Positions 25,601 through 39,130 of a DNA stretch of 64,000 nt are shown here, piece by piece. Source of the DNA: Diprion similis (Eukaryota > Arthropoda > Insecta > Hymenoptera > Diprionidae). The stretch covers positions 5,208,001 through 5,272,000 of the forward strand of contig NC_060105.1 of assembly GCF_021155765.1 (NCBI RefSeq). Reading direction: 5' to 3'. The notes under the pieces were generated by a model that saw nothing but the letters and a program-made list of their open reading frames with translations, was not told where the DNA came from and did not search any database. How positions within the stretch are numbered: position 1 is the stretch's first letter; each line of letters starts with the position of its first letter. The position numbers and the translations under genes are program-made.

Positions 25601-28600
25601 CTTTCTCTGTGTGAATGCTCATTTATGCTTCTAATTGTGGAATCATCACATTAGGTTGTAAATATGATACTTTGTGTCGTTCTGATTAGTAAATCATGCA
25701 TGTTTATGTGTTCTTGTGTTTCATTCTTACCGGTACTTTGGGACCTCAATTCAACTATTAATATAGATGTAAACAAGATATCAATATTACATTTTCCACA
25801 GTCTTACATAATACTTGCAAATCATTAATCACAGCTTAAATTAAAATGAAGAATTGTTTTAATTAATTGTCAATTTGCTTCCTAGTATCAATATATTTAT
25901 AGATCAGAAAGGCATTGAAAATTGAAAAATCTTTATTAAGTCAGGCAAAAATCATCTCAAATATTAAAGAAAAAAAATGTTGATCTGATTTAAAAAATTT
26001 CTCTGCGGATTATTTGAATCCACAGAATATATACACCAATTCAAGTTATTTTATACAGTTATGAACGTGAACAAACATGCTGACATTTAACAGGTGTTAC
26101 CAAACTCAAGGTTGGCTGATGACGCCTGAAAGTGTTTTAGCAGAAAACCATATTAGCGTAAAACGATTTAATACAGTCATAATCCACGATTATGAAGTAA
26201 AAATTGAGTCATAGTTGAAATATCGTTCAAAGTGAGTGTAGTTATGAAAAAAAGAATTGTCTTTGTAGGGAAATCGAACTTTAAATTTACCACAGTTTCT
26301 ATTCCAGTTGTACCACAATTTTTCGTAATTTCAATCAGTTACGTAACATTTAAAATTCCTAGGAATACATTTAAATAAAGAGCTACCTTGTGCGTTTGTA
26401 TGCATACCTCGTATAGTTCATAAAGAAATTGCTCATTCATGTATGATTCATCACATTTCTAAGCGCGCAGGAATATCATATTACTATTGAGTATTGGGAC
26501 ATGAAGTGTCAATAAGTTGTTACTTCTGTCCATAATATCGACTCGACAGGAGTTTTAAGTAACGTTGGATGCTGTTTCATGTTACTAAAACATTGTTAGT
26601 AAGCATTATAAAAGAAATGCCAGACAAATAAAATCATTTTACAGCAAGAACGACAAGCAAATAGATGCGGAGAAGTTAAAGAAATGGAGTCTAAGCTTCA
26701 AGAAAAAGATCAGTACATTCAACTCATAGAAGATCGAATGCAACTATTGAAAACAAAAATCGTATCATCCGCTAATTCGGTAGAAAATCTTGACTTCAAA
26801 ACAAAATCTCGACGAAGGAGAACTTGGTGTGGGCCCTCAAATCCGAGTTTTCTTAATCATAGTGGGATGTTACCTACTATACAAGAGTTACCTACTACAG
26901 AAAATACCATATCAGATTGGAAAGCGGCACAGTCCACCAAAAATCGGACCATAATACAAGCACCGCTGAATAATATAAATGAAAGTAAGTGCTTGAAGAA
27001 TCTTATACCTTTAAAATATCACTATTAGCATTATTCAAATTGTATTTACTTATCTTTTATATATTGAGTTGGTGGAGTTTAATTTTTTACTTGATAAATC
27101 AAAATCTAGTCTGTTATCTTTGCATATTTTGATATTATTCATTTCCTTAGTATCTCACAGTTAAACATAAGGGGTAAAAAGTTTTTAAAGCATGTCCGGT
27201 TATTTGGGTTTGGATCTTACTCGAACTTTACGTAGCGTGTAAAGTTGTATTCAGTAGTAAAAGATATTTTTATACTGTATAAATTTATGCGTCAATAATT
27301 TCTTGATACGGCAGTAGAATTCCAAACTAAGATGGAAGACTTTGAACTGGAACTAATTGAGAGTGAACGAAACTGGGAGATGGGAAGATTTTCATCTGAC
27401 AGTGAAGATCTAGAAGACAACTACTATATTACGAAACGAAAGCGTGGTGGAGATCATGTTAAGTTTCTTGACGATGTGTCAGTATACCCATTCGTTGACA
27501 ATGAAAGAATCGCTAGCTCTCCAGAGATGCCTGAACTTTCAACTCCTCCTCAAAGGTAAATGAAATGATATAAATATGTGAAATCAAGAACTGCGAAATA
27601 TAAAATTTCAGTCATTTGCAAGAGTAATTTATCGTCTTATTTTCATTATGGGGAAAAGTTTATTTGTTGTTATCAACTTTTAAGTGTAACAATAGATAAC
27701 TGAGAGTATTTCCGTTTTTCAAAGTAATATATTCCCCCGCAAAAATTTGACTTTGAAACATATAAAAGTAAAAATTGAAGCTAATCTGGATAATTAGAAG
27801 TATGGATATAATAAACCAAATTGCATACTTGAACGTTTTGGGCAAAAGAAATCCCCTCTCCGTAACGTTTGGTTTCTCAACACATTATGCATGTGGATAC
27901 TTTCTAATTCAGGTTCGGAATGATATTACAGTCAGATTTATCCCAGAATATGTTATCAATCCGGGCAAACAGTATTTGTCAATTTCACCTGTCTTCATTT
28001 ATCTTATGATCATGCAGAAATCGGGCTAACAGTGTTTATGATCAACTAAAATTGATACTTACTATTGTTTGGTGTTATATATCATCCTTCGTTTATGTTA
28101 TCATGTGATCCAATGACGTCTATTTCATTGTCATAATGCTTTACTTTCACTGATGCAAACTTTAAAACGTATTTGGTGAGTTGGACTCATGATATTTAAT
28201 GTGTATAATACATATGTTTGATAGAGTTATACTTTATCTATATCTAATGGTATTAATTCAATTTTCATTTATGGTTAATTATTAGATTTTCACACCACGA
28301 ATAACAATCATTCTATTTATTTGTAGAGTAAGCTTCATGCTCTCTGTGGAATTTTGCACTAGAGTTTAGATTAAACCTCTCATCTTTGAAGTTGTTACCA
28401 TTGTTTTTATTACCAGTGTCGTATTTGATAAGGTATCTGAATCACTTATCTTTGAATGGAAATATCACCAACAGGTTTGAGAATTGATAATTTATAAAAA
28501 TTTAATGTCAGGTATAATGTACACTATTCCGAAAACTTTCCATAACTATGTATCCATTGCAAGATAAACTTTTGTCCAGCAAAAATTAAGACAAATGAGC

Positions 28601-31600
28601 TTTTCTATACTGAACAAGGATTACAGTACTTAGTGCATAGCTATCGTTATGTAGATCCATTACCTTCTTTTACCCAGAGTACCATGCAAATTTTAAACTT
28701 CATGTAATTAAATATCCAATTCCAAACATGATACTAAACAAGTATGCCTTTAATATCATTTATTCTTTACTGGAAATTGGTGTAAACGTTTATTATTCTC
28801 CTGTTTCGAAAACACAGTATAAATTGATTTAAACAATTTGAAGCCAAAATTAGTGAAAATTTGAGTCAATTTAATTTTTTTATTTGTCATTGTCATTGTC
28901 TTTCATTTGATTAGTGATAATCATCGGTATACCAGAGTATTCAATCAATGAGAGATGGTATGGCTTTGTTTTCTTTAGTTTATTATTAAAAAATTATTTC
29001 CTGTAATAACCCCAAGTGCACATTAATGTAATAAGTTCATGTAATACTAATGTAAAGTTCTAATGTAGAGTCAGTATTAATAAACAGTGTAATGATAATG
29101 TAGAAAACCTACAACAGCTTCTCAATATGTTATGTATAAATTTGGAATTTGTATTAATCTTCAGTTCATTTTGCTCCTTCTTACATTTTTTATGTTTAAT
29201 TAAAAAAATTCTCCACACTGATATGAATAATTTTGAAGTACTCATACTAAATATAAAAAAACACACGAAAAAACTTTTTCAATACTCATAAATTGTTTGT
29301 GCAGAGTTTAAGTTTGTAGTATATTCAAGATTTCATTCATTATCTCATAGACGAGGAGAAGAAGAAGAAGACACTGGTACGCCAAAGGAAGTTCTAAGGG
29401 ATAGAATAGCCAATCTAGCTAATGAATATAAAACACTCCAAGAATTCACAACATTAGAAAAACAGCTTTACACCACAGAAACAGTTGAAACGACAGATTC
29501 AGTGCAATATGAAATTAAATACTTTGAACTGGAATCTAAATACAATGCTGCAATACAAGAGAATGAAGTAATAAAAAAACGACTTGAATCGTTATGTAGA
29601 ATAGAAGAGAGCCACAAATTAATAGAATCAGAGAAAAATCAACTCAAAATGGATATGGTAAGTTCGTTGATTGTAATTATTAATTACATTCTAAAGTTAA
29701 TGAGTTTTTGTTATTTTGTAGGAGGAAAAACTTGTAAGGTTAAAAAAATTGGAAGAAGAAAGAACTGACTATGAATGCCAAATAGAGTTACTAAAATCAA
29801 AACACAAAATGCGTGAGAAAGAGTTGGAAACGTCACTGCAGGTGAATACTATTTTTTTTTTCTTCATTAATTTTTGTTAGATTTGAAAATATTCAATAAC
29901 ATTTCAACCTGCAAATGCTTCGTGCGATATTTATGAACTAAATTTTCATAGGTAATTAATAACATTCGTTTGAATTACCAAAGTTTGAGAGTCCTGTGTT
30001 ACGTTTTAATAATTTATTATATGGTGATCGACGAGTCTTACAATAAAGTTTATAATAGAATATAAAATGAATTCTCCCTATTTGTTGCAAGCCAACAAAC
30101 TTGGCTTGATAGTTTAAAGTTGAACACGAATAGACAGCACCAAGTGTAAGATAAAAATAGAATTCAATTAAAAACAAGACCTAAAACAGAATAAACAGGA
30201 ATAAAACATATAATATCAGACAGTGATAGTTAAAATATGCATAAGAGCATAGAGCGGATCGAAGATATTGTACAATGAAGGGAAATTGAATACAAATAGT
30301 CTACTAGGTGTGATATTTTATTTAATCAAGCGATTTTTAGTTTGTTATTTTTAAGTATCGTTGTGAATTTGTTATTGTTTTATTACCTGTTCAGCATTTA
30401 GTTTGTACACACACTTCACGGAATTCTGTTTACACAAATTTAAAATCTAATGCTCTCTTTTGACTGTTGAAGGCCTACTGCCTCACTGATCCTCTCAGAC
30501 ATTCTATCTTAACTATTCATTTTAAATAGAATACGTCGTCACACCTGTGTCTAATGTGGAGCTGTTTATGCCTTGAATTCTGTTTAGATCGCATGGACGG
30601 ATTCTGCAAACGTAGCTGACAATCAAAAGTCTACGACTAGTCACTTGCAATCTTTGGTTGATAATTTAATGAAGGAAGTTGAAGCTCTAAAAGAGAAACT
30701 AGAAACCAATAAAATATCGTCAGCACCCGAAGTATTATCGACAGAGGTTGAACAAATGAGGAAAACTGTAGAGGAGTATGATATTTTGATTGAAACTGAG
30801 CGAAGAGACAAAAGAAAATTAATCGAAGAGCTGGAAGAACTGAAAAAGTCATTAGATCGTCAATCACTCATCAATCGCAGTATAACGCTAACCAGAAATG
30901 ACAAATCTCTCAATCCATGTGAAAGGTCATCATCTATAAATGAAAATAATTTTAACACGAGTGAGTTATCTGAGAAAGTAATTTGTGAAAACCTTTGTGA
31001 CTCTGTCCATATGGATGCAGTACAATTGAACTTGAATAGTACCGAGAATGAGCAAAATTTTGCAGAGATCACCCCATTAGAATTCAAAAAAATGAACTTG
31101 GAATTACGAACAACTTCGAACGCAAAATGCTTGGAACTTGAATCAATTGAGATGCATAAATATGAAAACGAGATACAAAATCTGAAAAGTTACATAGAAA
31201 ATTTGGAACATTTTATTAAAAACATTCAAACTGAAAATGAAGATCTTAAAAATCAACTGCATAATCAATCACAGAATTTAGAGGACAATATTGATGATAT
31301 CAAGAAGAGACTAATCCAGCAGGAAAAGATAACTGACACTTTGGAGAAGGACAAAAACACTTTGACACAATGTATCGGGCAACTTTCACAAGTGAAATCT
31401 GAGTCGATTGTGACTACTAAATCCGACTCTGTCGACAAGCCGAAAAGTAGTAACGAGAAAGAGGATACTGAAGATTATAGCAGTATATTTACTAATGCTA
31501 GTTATTTCGATGAAATGGATGTATCACTCACACAAGACACTACTTTACTGAAAGAAATAACTGGTAATGGGTCGTATTTCGAAGATGATAAAACAGCGTG

Positions 31601-34600
31601 TAATGCAACAATGGTAGAAAACACTATTTCAGAGTTGGAAGATTCAAACAAACATCTCGAAGTCATAAAGACCGATCTTTCGAGCACGTCGATGGCTGGG
31701 GAAGACAATCTTTCGTACAGTGATATTATAAACAAATTACATAAAATAACGAATGCAAAGATGTTACTTGAGGATAAAAATGCAAAAATAGCAATGGAAC
31801 TTCAATTAAAAATTCAAGAGTCTGATGAAATTAAAAATGATGTCCAAGGCTTGAGACTGGGCATTGAAAAATTGCAACAAACTATTCATTTGCTGACCAC
31901 AGAAAATATGGAGATGTCCAATAAACTAAGCCTCGAAAAAGATCGTGCCAGAGAAGTGGAAGCCCAATATCAGGTAAATCTTTGGTGATTATAATGTTAG
32001 CAAAATAGTTCCAAATTTTATGTTAATTTTTTTTTTTACTGATCAATGTCACATTCTATAATGCTAATTATAAAAATATCTAGTTGAATTCAGTTAAGCA
32101 TAGTCATTTTTCCAGGAACAAATTGAAGACCTTCATCGTCGCATATCGAAAATTGATGAGGATAAAGTGAATTTGGAAAATCAATTGAAGATATCTCAGG
32201 AAAATTTGGTAAATTCACAAAACACCTCACTACCTAATATGGAAGATGAGGCCAGAGAAAAGATTATGATGTATCAGGAAAAGATTGATTTGTTGACAAC
32301 GGAAAATATTGAACTATCCACAAACCTGATGGATAGAATAGATGAACTTGACAAACTCAAAGAAGATCAAGTTCTTTTGCACAATCACAAGTGCTCAGAC
32401 ATAGATGCTGTTCAAGAATTAAGGGTACAACTGGAGAGTATAACTCGAGAAAACACAGAGCTTTCGAAAAACCTGATGGAAAAAATTGAAGAGTCAGACA
32501 GTTTAAAGCATGCCTATGAGTTGTTGGAGAAAACCTTGGCGACACCTGTGAAAGACATGTTCCCTGAATTAAAAAATGAAAGTGATCGCTGTCTAAGAAA
32601 TACCGAAGCAGGATCATCTGCCGGGGCTGTTACGTCACTGCAAAAGAAAGAACAGTTTGAAGCGGCAAGCCAGACTGAGAACTGTGAGGAATCTCAAATC
32701 AATATCGAGGATTTGAAATTTAGTTTGGCCAAACTCAGGGAAGAAAATGTTTCCTTACTTAATAAAGTAGAAGCCTTGCAGCACGAAGCAATTGCTCTGA
32801 AATCTGAGTTATTGACAAATGATAACGGACTAAAGGAAGAACTGGAATTAGCAAAACAATGTATAACTAAAGAAATCGGATTTTTAAAACCCGGACTTGA
32901 AATCTCAACTTTATTGACCAAAACGGTGGGTGAACTTCTGAGAGATTTCATCAAAATAATCATGACAAAAGAACAAGAAATTATTACGAAGGTAAAAGAA
33001 GATTTCAAGCAGGAGAGGCAAAATATGGAGGATCAAAAAAGTCAAAGTGCAGACGCTGTACGACGAACCACAATTTGGGCCAACGAATTAGAAGCTGATA
33101 TTGAAAAACTGCAAACTGAGATATCCCAACAAGAGAAAGTGAACGTGACATTAAAGTGTGAGATTGACAGATTAGAAAATGACTTGAAAGAAAGCAATCA
33201 TGAAAAGCAATTACTTCAAGAGAAAATTGGAGTCTTAGAGAATGATTTCATGAACTTGCAGATAGAATTGAGTAAACAATCTAATTCTAATAACAAGCAA
33301 GATGAAGAGGTAAATGCTATACAGGAACGGGAACGGATAGCTCTAGCTGCTTCGAAAAATCGTGAACTTGAACTTCAAAACAGTATTAAATCTGTGAAGG
33401 ATCAACTGAATCAAAAAATAGAGGCGTTAACATATGCACTAGAACAACAAAGAACAAAAAATCTTGACCTCAAAAGTAATCTGGAAGGACTCCAAGCCAC
33501 TGAAAGTCAACTGAAAAGTATCATTGATCTAAAATCTACAGAGCTGATAAAATTGCAACAACGTGTAGTAACGTTAGAAATGGAGAATGCACAAATGATA
33601 CTTGTACGTAACCAATTAAATGAAGAAAATGAAAACAAAACCAAGCATATTGAAGAAATCACTAGTATTTTAAAAATTAAATGTGATGAAATGTCTGAGT
33701 ACAAAACTAAACTGGAATCAATTGTACCTGAATGTGAAATATACAAAGAGCAAATTAAGGAACGAAAACAGTATGCCGAGAAATGTAAGCATGAGTCCGA
33801 ACAGTTCAAACAGGAAGTCGAAAAAGAATTGAATCTTCTTAATGACAAACTCTGTGATGAAAAAATTAAAAACGGTAGCTTGCTCAGTCAACTCGCCGAC
33901 TTGAACGACAAAAATAAATTACTAACATCAGAAATAGAGGAACAGAAAGAGAGGTGTGAAGAATTGGAAAAAACTAATGAAAAATTAAATAAAAAAGTGC
34001 GGAACAGTACAAGTAATTTTAAGGTCGAGGCTCAAATAGAAGATCTAAAGGATCAAAATGAGATGTTACGAAATAACGCAGAAGGTGCGAGCAACAGAAT
34101 AACTGAATTACTGGAAGTTAAAAATTCAATAACAAAAGATTTCGTCTCTTTACAAGAAAAATATAGAATTTTACTAGAAGAGAAAAGCGAACTAGACCAA
34201 CTTATTGCATCCAACAACAGAAAATCTGCTTCATCTGACTTGCAGTTGTCAGAAATATGTAACCAGCTCGAAAGCCAGATACTAGAAAAAAAAAAGATTT
34301 CCTTGGAATTGGAAGCCACAAAAGTAATTGTATCACAAAAAGACAAAGATCTTACAATTGCCAAACAGGAAATCGAAAGGCTCAATCTTGCCAATAAAGA
34401 ACTTGACCAAGAGGCAGAGGAACTCGCTCAAAAGATACAGGAAGACCTTGCTGAAATTGAGAAACTTCGGAATGAACTTTTTGATTCGCAAAATAAGTTG
34501 AAATCAATATCGACTAACGTCACAGATAAAATCGAAGGAAAAGAAGAAGGCAGAGGCAGAAAATCATTCCAAGATGTGGCTGCAGTAGAGGTACTCATTC

Positions 34601-35732
34601 AGCAGAATAAAGAACTCCGCCAAGAGCTTGAAACCCTAGGCATAACAACTGATTTCTTACGGAAAGAAAATGTAGAGCTTAAAGCCAAGGTTGCAGAACT
34701 TGAGTCACAAAGTTACAATAACTCCAGAAGTACGTTACTTGAAGTTGCAAATTCCTCATCTAATGCATTATCTACCGATCAGTTACCTTCGTTAGCTAAA
34801 AAAGTTCGCGAAATGGAACTGGAAATAGTCTCCAAAAACGGAAAAATAGCGACTTTAGAGTTGCAAATACTAAGTGAAAACTTTCCGTACCAGAAAAAGT
34901 GTAGAGATTTAGAGGAAAATCTTTCTGCTTTTAAACATAAGGTAGAAACGAATTAGTTATTGTATCTAGTATGTTTAAAAAATTTTTTTTTTAAAAGTAG
35001 GTCTTAAACCTGTTTGAAACTGAATAAATTCTCTTACAGAACGCCATTTTGAAGGAGGAAGTGAAGAACCTCCAGAAAACTATGGGGTCTGTCAGTGCTA
35101 TCGACTGTGAGGCTTGCAAGAAGAGACAAAGCAACAGAAGAGATCAATCCACTCAATGCCTACCCGAACACAAAACTTATCTCAGTGGCACAAGCAGTGG
35201 CTTTGTTGATGTTAGTCTTATATCTACGATTATTCATCTACCAAATTTTCGTTTCCAAGTCAGGTAAACATACCAATAGCTGGACATGAACCCAACACCA
35301 GACAGTTTGAGTATCTGAATGTTATTGATAAATTTCGTCCCAGCTACTGGTATATGTAATTTAATTTAGCATCCATACGCTTATTTTCCTGTTGTTGCTA
35401 TACACACTGTATTACTTATGCAGGAATATGCTAAATTAGTCAAACTCGAGAAAGAGAATAAGCTAATGAGGGATCTGTGTCGAAGTCGGATGCGTGAAAT
35501 CCAGAAACTCGGAAAAGAAATATCTAAACAAGAGTTAATCATCTCAGAGAAATCCATGGTTGAAACTTCACTTCTGAAAAAACTATCTGAATATGAGATG
35601 ACACGATTAGAAAAGTTCCGGGTGCAAACAACATCGCCTATTGAAGAAAGTAAAAACAATTCTCCCGACAAGAATATACGATCTTTGCCCAATCGAAGCA
35701 AGTCTCCACGTGAAGAGAATGTCAAGCGGTGA
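22615..35732 (+). CDS. CENP-E: Kinesin-7 motor, CENP-E homologue
   Basis: Thirteen coding exons: 22615-22768, 23149-23383, 24578-24812, 24894-25216, 25414-25531, 26645-26984, 27315-27555, 29351-29657, 29722-29841, 30588-31973, 32116-34941, 35040-35210 and 35424-35732. They total 6,765 nt and every phase fits, giving about 2,254 aa (human CENP-E is about 2,700). The motor is N-terminal: P-loop GQTSSGKT at 88-95, switch I SSRSH at 199-203, switch II DLAGSE at 232-237, then [10 protein letters not shown]. The [12 protein letters not shown] neck and a very long coiled coil follow. CENP-E is the plus-end-directed kinetochore motor that helps chromosomes congress in mitosis. Insect coding sequences resembling the fly cmet/cana genes fit best. 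Oddities: [13 protein letters not shown] replaces the usual N-x-SL..LG.VI; exon 12 needs a GTTAGT donor to stay in phase; and the stop overlaps a GTGAGA donor that may give another C-terminus. AATAAA lies at 35818-35823. Confidence 0.95.
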
Positions 35733-36000
35733 GATATTTTTTAATCAGTGCATTCATCCAAATCTTGGTGCCTTAATATTGACCAGCATGATTTTCTGAT
35801 CTTCCCTGCAAATCTGAAATAAATATTTCCTTACTAAAAATAATGTAAGATAAGTGCCTCAGTTTTTTTTCTTAGACTGCTGCACATGCATGAACTATGC
35901 TTTGGGTGCTCGATGTACGCTATTTTTATTCGTAATGCATATAAACTTGATAATAGTAAGCCGATGTGTATGATAATATATGTAATTAAATTTACCACAG

Positions 36001-36094
36001 CGCATTGAAAGAAAACTTGTCCTTTAATATTTTGGACGGTGCATCAGCAGTAAAATCCAACCATATTAGCAGCATATGGACTCACTACCCATAG
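36001..36094 (+). CDS. Candidate alternative terminal exon of CENP-E
   Basis: A CG|GTGAGA donor at 35728/35729 overlaps the end of the last exon and would remove its TGA. TTTACCACAG at 35991-36000 is a good acceptor. Joining them keeps the frame and adds 30 residues beginning ALKENLSFNI and ending WTHYP before TAG. Without splicing the protein ends at 35732 with the AATAAA at 35818 just after it. Either end could be real; the unspliced form is preferred as the default. Confidence 0.35.
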
Positions 36095-37086
36095 ATTATA
36101 TTCTCTTATTTATATTACTTATCGGTTGACCAGCAAGCAATTTATGATGAAGAGATATCAATTTTTATTATTACGAACGTATGAATGAAAAGTGTTGACT
36201 AAAGTAACTTAAAGACTTATTATTTTTGTAATATCTTATATATAGAATTATATGATGCATTTTTAGATTTAAATACGATAGCTTTAAAAATCAAATAATA
36301 TTTATATCTTTGTTTCAATCAGAGGCCTTAGAAGTGTCTTCAGTTGTATAATAAGGTCTCTAAAGGAATTATTCCTTTACTTTATGTACTGCTTTGTATT
36401 TTTTTGTATTTCGTGACTCCATTGTTGTACAAAGTAAACTTTCGGTAAAGACTACGTGATTCGGTATTGAAATATTTGACACACAAGACAACTCCAAGAA
36501 GGAATGTGAAGCGATCATTGTGTGTCAATCTCATCCAAGTATTGAATAATCCAAGAATGTACTGCACAAAATCTTTACTGGATTTACTTTTGTCTCTAAA
36601 CCTTTATACTTATCTAAGCACAACTTTTACAATGTCTATGTATTTGGTGAAAAATATAATAGTACTAAAAATTATATTTCAATTGCATATACTGGAGTCA
36701 TTTGTGGTTAAAAAAAAATGTAATCGCACTGAAAATTACTTATTTTTTACACATTATAAAGTCAGATGGAAGTTTACAAATCAAAATTTTTTCGAAATTT
36801 TTTTGGTACTATTATGTTTTATCTTCAAATGGTCCCGAATTTGCTTTTATTTGAAGTTGATCAAAATGTAAATTCATTTCGTCAGTTGTAAAAACATGTC
36901 TGTTTTGTGATGAAAGTTTCCATAGACTTTTATACTGTACTTTTATACTTTACGGACTGCCTCATTATCTTTCTGACAACACAAGAATTGTCAGAAGAGA
37001 ATGACTGAGATTATATTATTGTAAATTATAATGATGAAATAAATTCATTTTGCTTTCATTACAATTTTCATTACCTCGGTATTTCT
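36095..37086. other. Shared 3' region between CENP-E and PPAN
   Basis: AT-rich sequence between two genes pointing towards each other. AATAAA on the + strand at 37038-37043, only 44 bp from the PPAN stop, could be a distal CENP-E poly(A) signal. The 134-codon frame at 36467-36871 has no recognisable features. Confidence 0.4.
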
Positions 37087-39130
37087 TTAGTTCCGTCTCC
37101 TCTTAATTTTACTGCCATGAGCAGATCCTTTCCCTTTTAAAAACTTTTTATTTCGCTGTGATCTTGCACCACCGTCTTTAACACCAAACTTCTTTTTTTG
37201 TCTGTAACTAGACTTTTCATCATCATATCTGTTTTTATTACCAAACTTGTTATTCTTTTTGTCACCGTTTTTAACGTTCCTGTCAAGCCTCAATTTCTTT
37301 GTCTTGTATCTAACTGGATATGAATTTGGTCGCTTCTCACCAGTTTTTGGTCGCCCCTCAAACAAATCTAGAATACAAATGAAAGTGCCCATTAATATTA
37401 TTGTACAGAAATTGAATTTAATGATATGCTTTTTGTTTGCTCTAGTCCTTTACCTTTATCGGGTTCTTGGCCAACTTCCTCTCTATAATACTGTGCATCA
37501 TCGTCTTCCTCAACCTGATTGTCTTCGTAAGACTCTTTTGCAGCTTTGTGCATCAGCACATCACTTTCTGATCGCTGTTTTTTCATACCCTTAAGACTTT
37601 TTTGTTTCTCTTCTTCCTTCATTGCTTCCTTTTTCTTTTTGTTCTCTTCCTGTACCTTTTTCCGATTTTCTTTAAGCTTTTTCTTTACCTCACGACTCTT
37701 TTCTATTTTGAGTTTTTCTTCCTCAGTTTTATGCACAAATTCATGATACATAACTTTTCCATCCAGTAATCCATCTTCAACTTTTATCAGCTGGAACAAG
37801 GGTAAAACATATTTATTCTCTATCCTAATTCTAAATACATGAAATATTTTTCTATAAAACTGTAATATATTTTTACCTGCATTGTAATGCGAGGCCCTAG
37901 TTCGACGAGTCTAATTGCACTCGTACCACTTTTGTGATTACCTCTGGATGATAATTTTTGCGGCAGAGTGACATGACTACTGGGATCTTCTTCTGCTTCG
38001 CTTTCAGAGAAAGTGGGTTTTGTAAGAAATTCTGAAAAGTCCTGACATTTAGAGAGATTGGGTACTTTAGCCTGTACTATTTTCTTAACTCCTTTTGACA
38101 ATCCAACTGGTACCATTTTTATAGCGTAATGCCTAAAGTCTATTAGCTTTGTCACACTGTTGTAGTTGAGACAAACACAACGACGAATTGTGCTGAGGTT
38201 TACCTGAAAAACAATCCCCAGATCCGTCAAAGATTTCATGGCAAAAATGTATTCTAGGATGACAATACTTACAGTAGTAAGATTAATTGTCGGAAACATG
38301 TTTTGAAACATCGATGTCATAAGTTTCATTTGCATGCCTTCTCCACTGAAATTATTCAATACAATCAGTGGAGAGTGTTTGAAAGCCTCTTCAAATACCA
38401 TTTGCTTCTTTATCGTTGAAACTACATCTCTCGCAAGTGAGAAACTGGTAATCTTAAAAGACAACGTTGGCCCCCTTGGTATTCTACAATTTTATGAGTA
38501 TAGCAATTAACAAAATCCAAAGTATTAATCATTTATGCACAATTCAAGAAGTCAGAATATGACTATAGATATGAAATCTTTTAATGCAAGCAAGTTTTTG
38601 TAACACTCGTATTACCTGCAAAGTTTCAGGTACATTCCAAGTTCTGTCCTTGTAAAAATGCACATATGAGAAACATGGAGAGCACCAGAAACCGAAACGA
38701 AATCTTTAATCGTGTTTCGTTTCCGAGCTTTCAATGATGATGCTGTGTAAGGTTCCATAACTCTTCGAAAATCCTTAGTTAACTCTAAAATATGTCCTCC
38801 TGGAAGTCCACGTTGTATAACAAAAGAATGAGGAGCACGCACCAAATCCACAGGCTCTTCGGTGTTTACTTGTTTGTTCCGCTTCACGCAGCGGCCCTAT
38901 AAACAGTATAAATCGCACGTTATATTCGGATGGGTATATATGTTGATGCGTGATGACCGGATTTTTAGTATAAATTCATTGGTCTGTATGGGCTGAATTC
39001 TACAGATTCTTTCATTGAGGTTATGAAAAGAGTGCTAGATATTAATTATGTCTGTGTTTACGTTTACTAGGAATGTTATTTCGTTCATTTGGGCGTAACA
39101 ACTATCACTTACTTTTTTAGAACGTCCCAT
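37087..39130 (-). CDS. PPAN: PPAN/SSF1 (Peter Pan) Brix-domain ribosome biogenesis factor
   Basis: Six coding exons on the minus strand: 39130-39113, 38896-38616, 38483-38273, 38203-37877, 37790-37454 and 37367-37087, 1,455 nt, 484 aa. The first exon is only 18 nt (MGRSKK). Family landmarks run in order: APHSFVIQRG, RRVMEPYTAS, the GPTLSFKI motif, DFRHYAIKMVPVG, SESEAEED, LVELGPRITMQLIKVEDG and GKVMYHEFV. They cover the Brix domain at about residues 25-300. After it come a charged coiled stretch and a Lys/Arg-rich tail ending KIKRRRN, typical of nucleolar proteins. The yeast relatives SSF1/SSF2 act in 60S-subunit pre-rRNA processing, and fly peter pan is needed for larval growth. It shares a 250-bp divergent promoter with TRMT11. 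Confidence 0.95.

Noticed and set aside
35211-35272. Extension of CENP-E exon 12 to the donor GTAAAC at 35273
   Set aside because: It would leave two extra bases and break the frame with the exon at 35424; the GTTAGT donor at 35211 keeps phase.
36467-36871. 134-codon + strand frame between CENP-E and PPAN
   Set aside because: Leu/Ile/Phe/Lys-rich composition of translated AT-rich 3' UTR; no motif.
38940-39000. Possible C/D-box snoRNA on the + strand (GTGATGA near 38950, CTGA near 38991), prompted by snoRNAs known in vertebrate PPAN introns
   Set aside because: It is antisense to the PPAN intron, the flanks form no terminal stem, and no C'/D' boxes or target were found.
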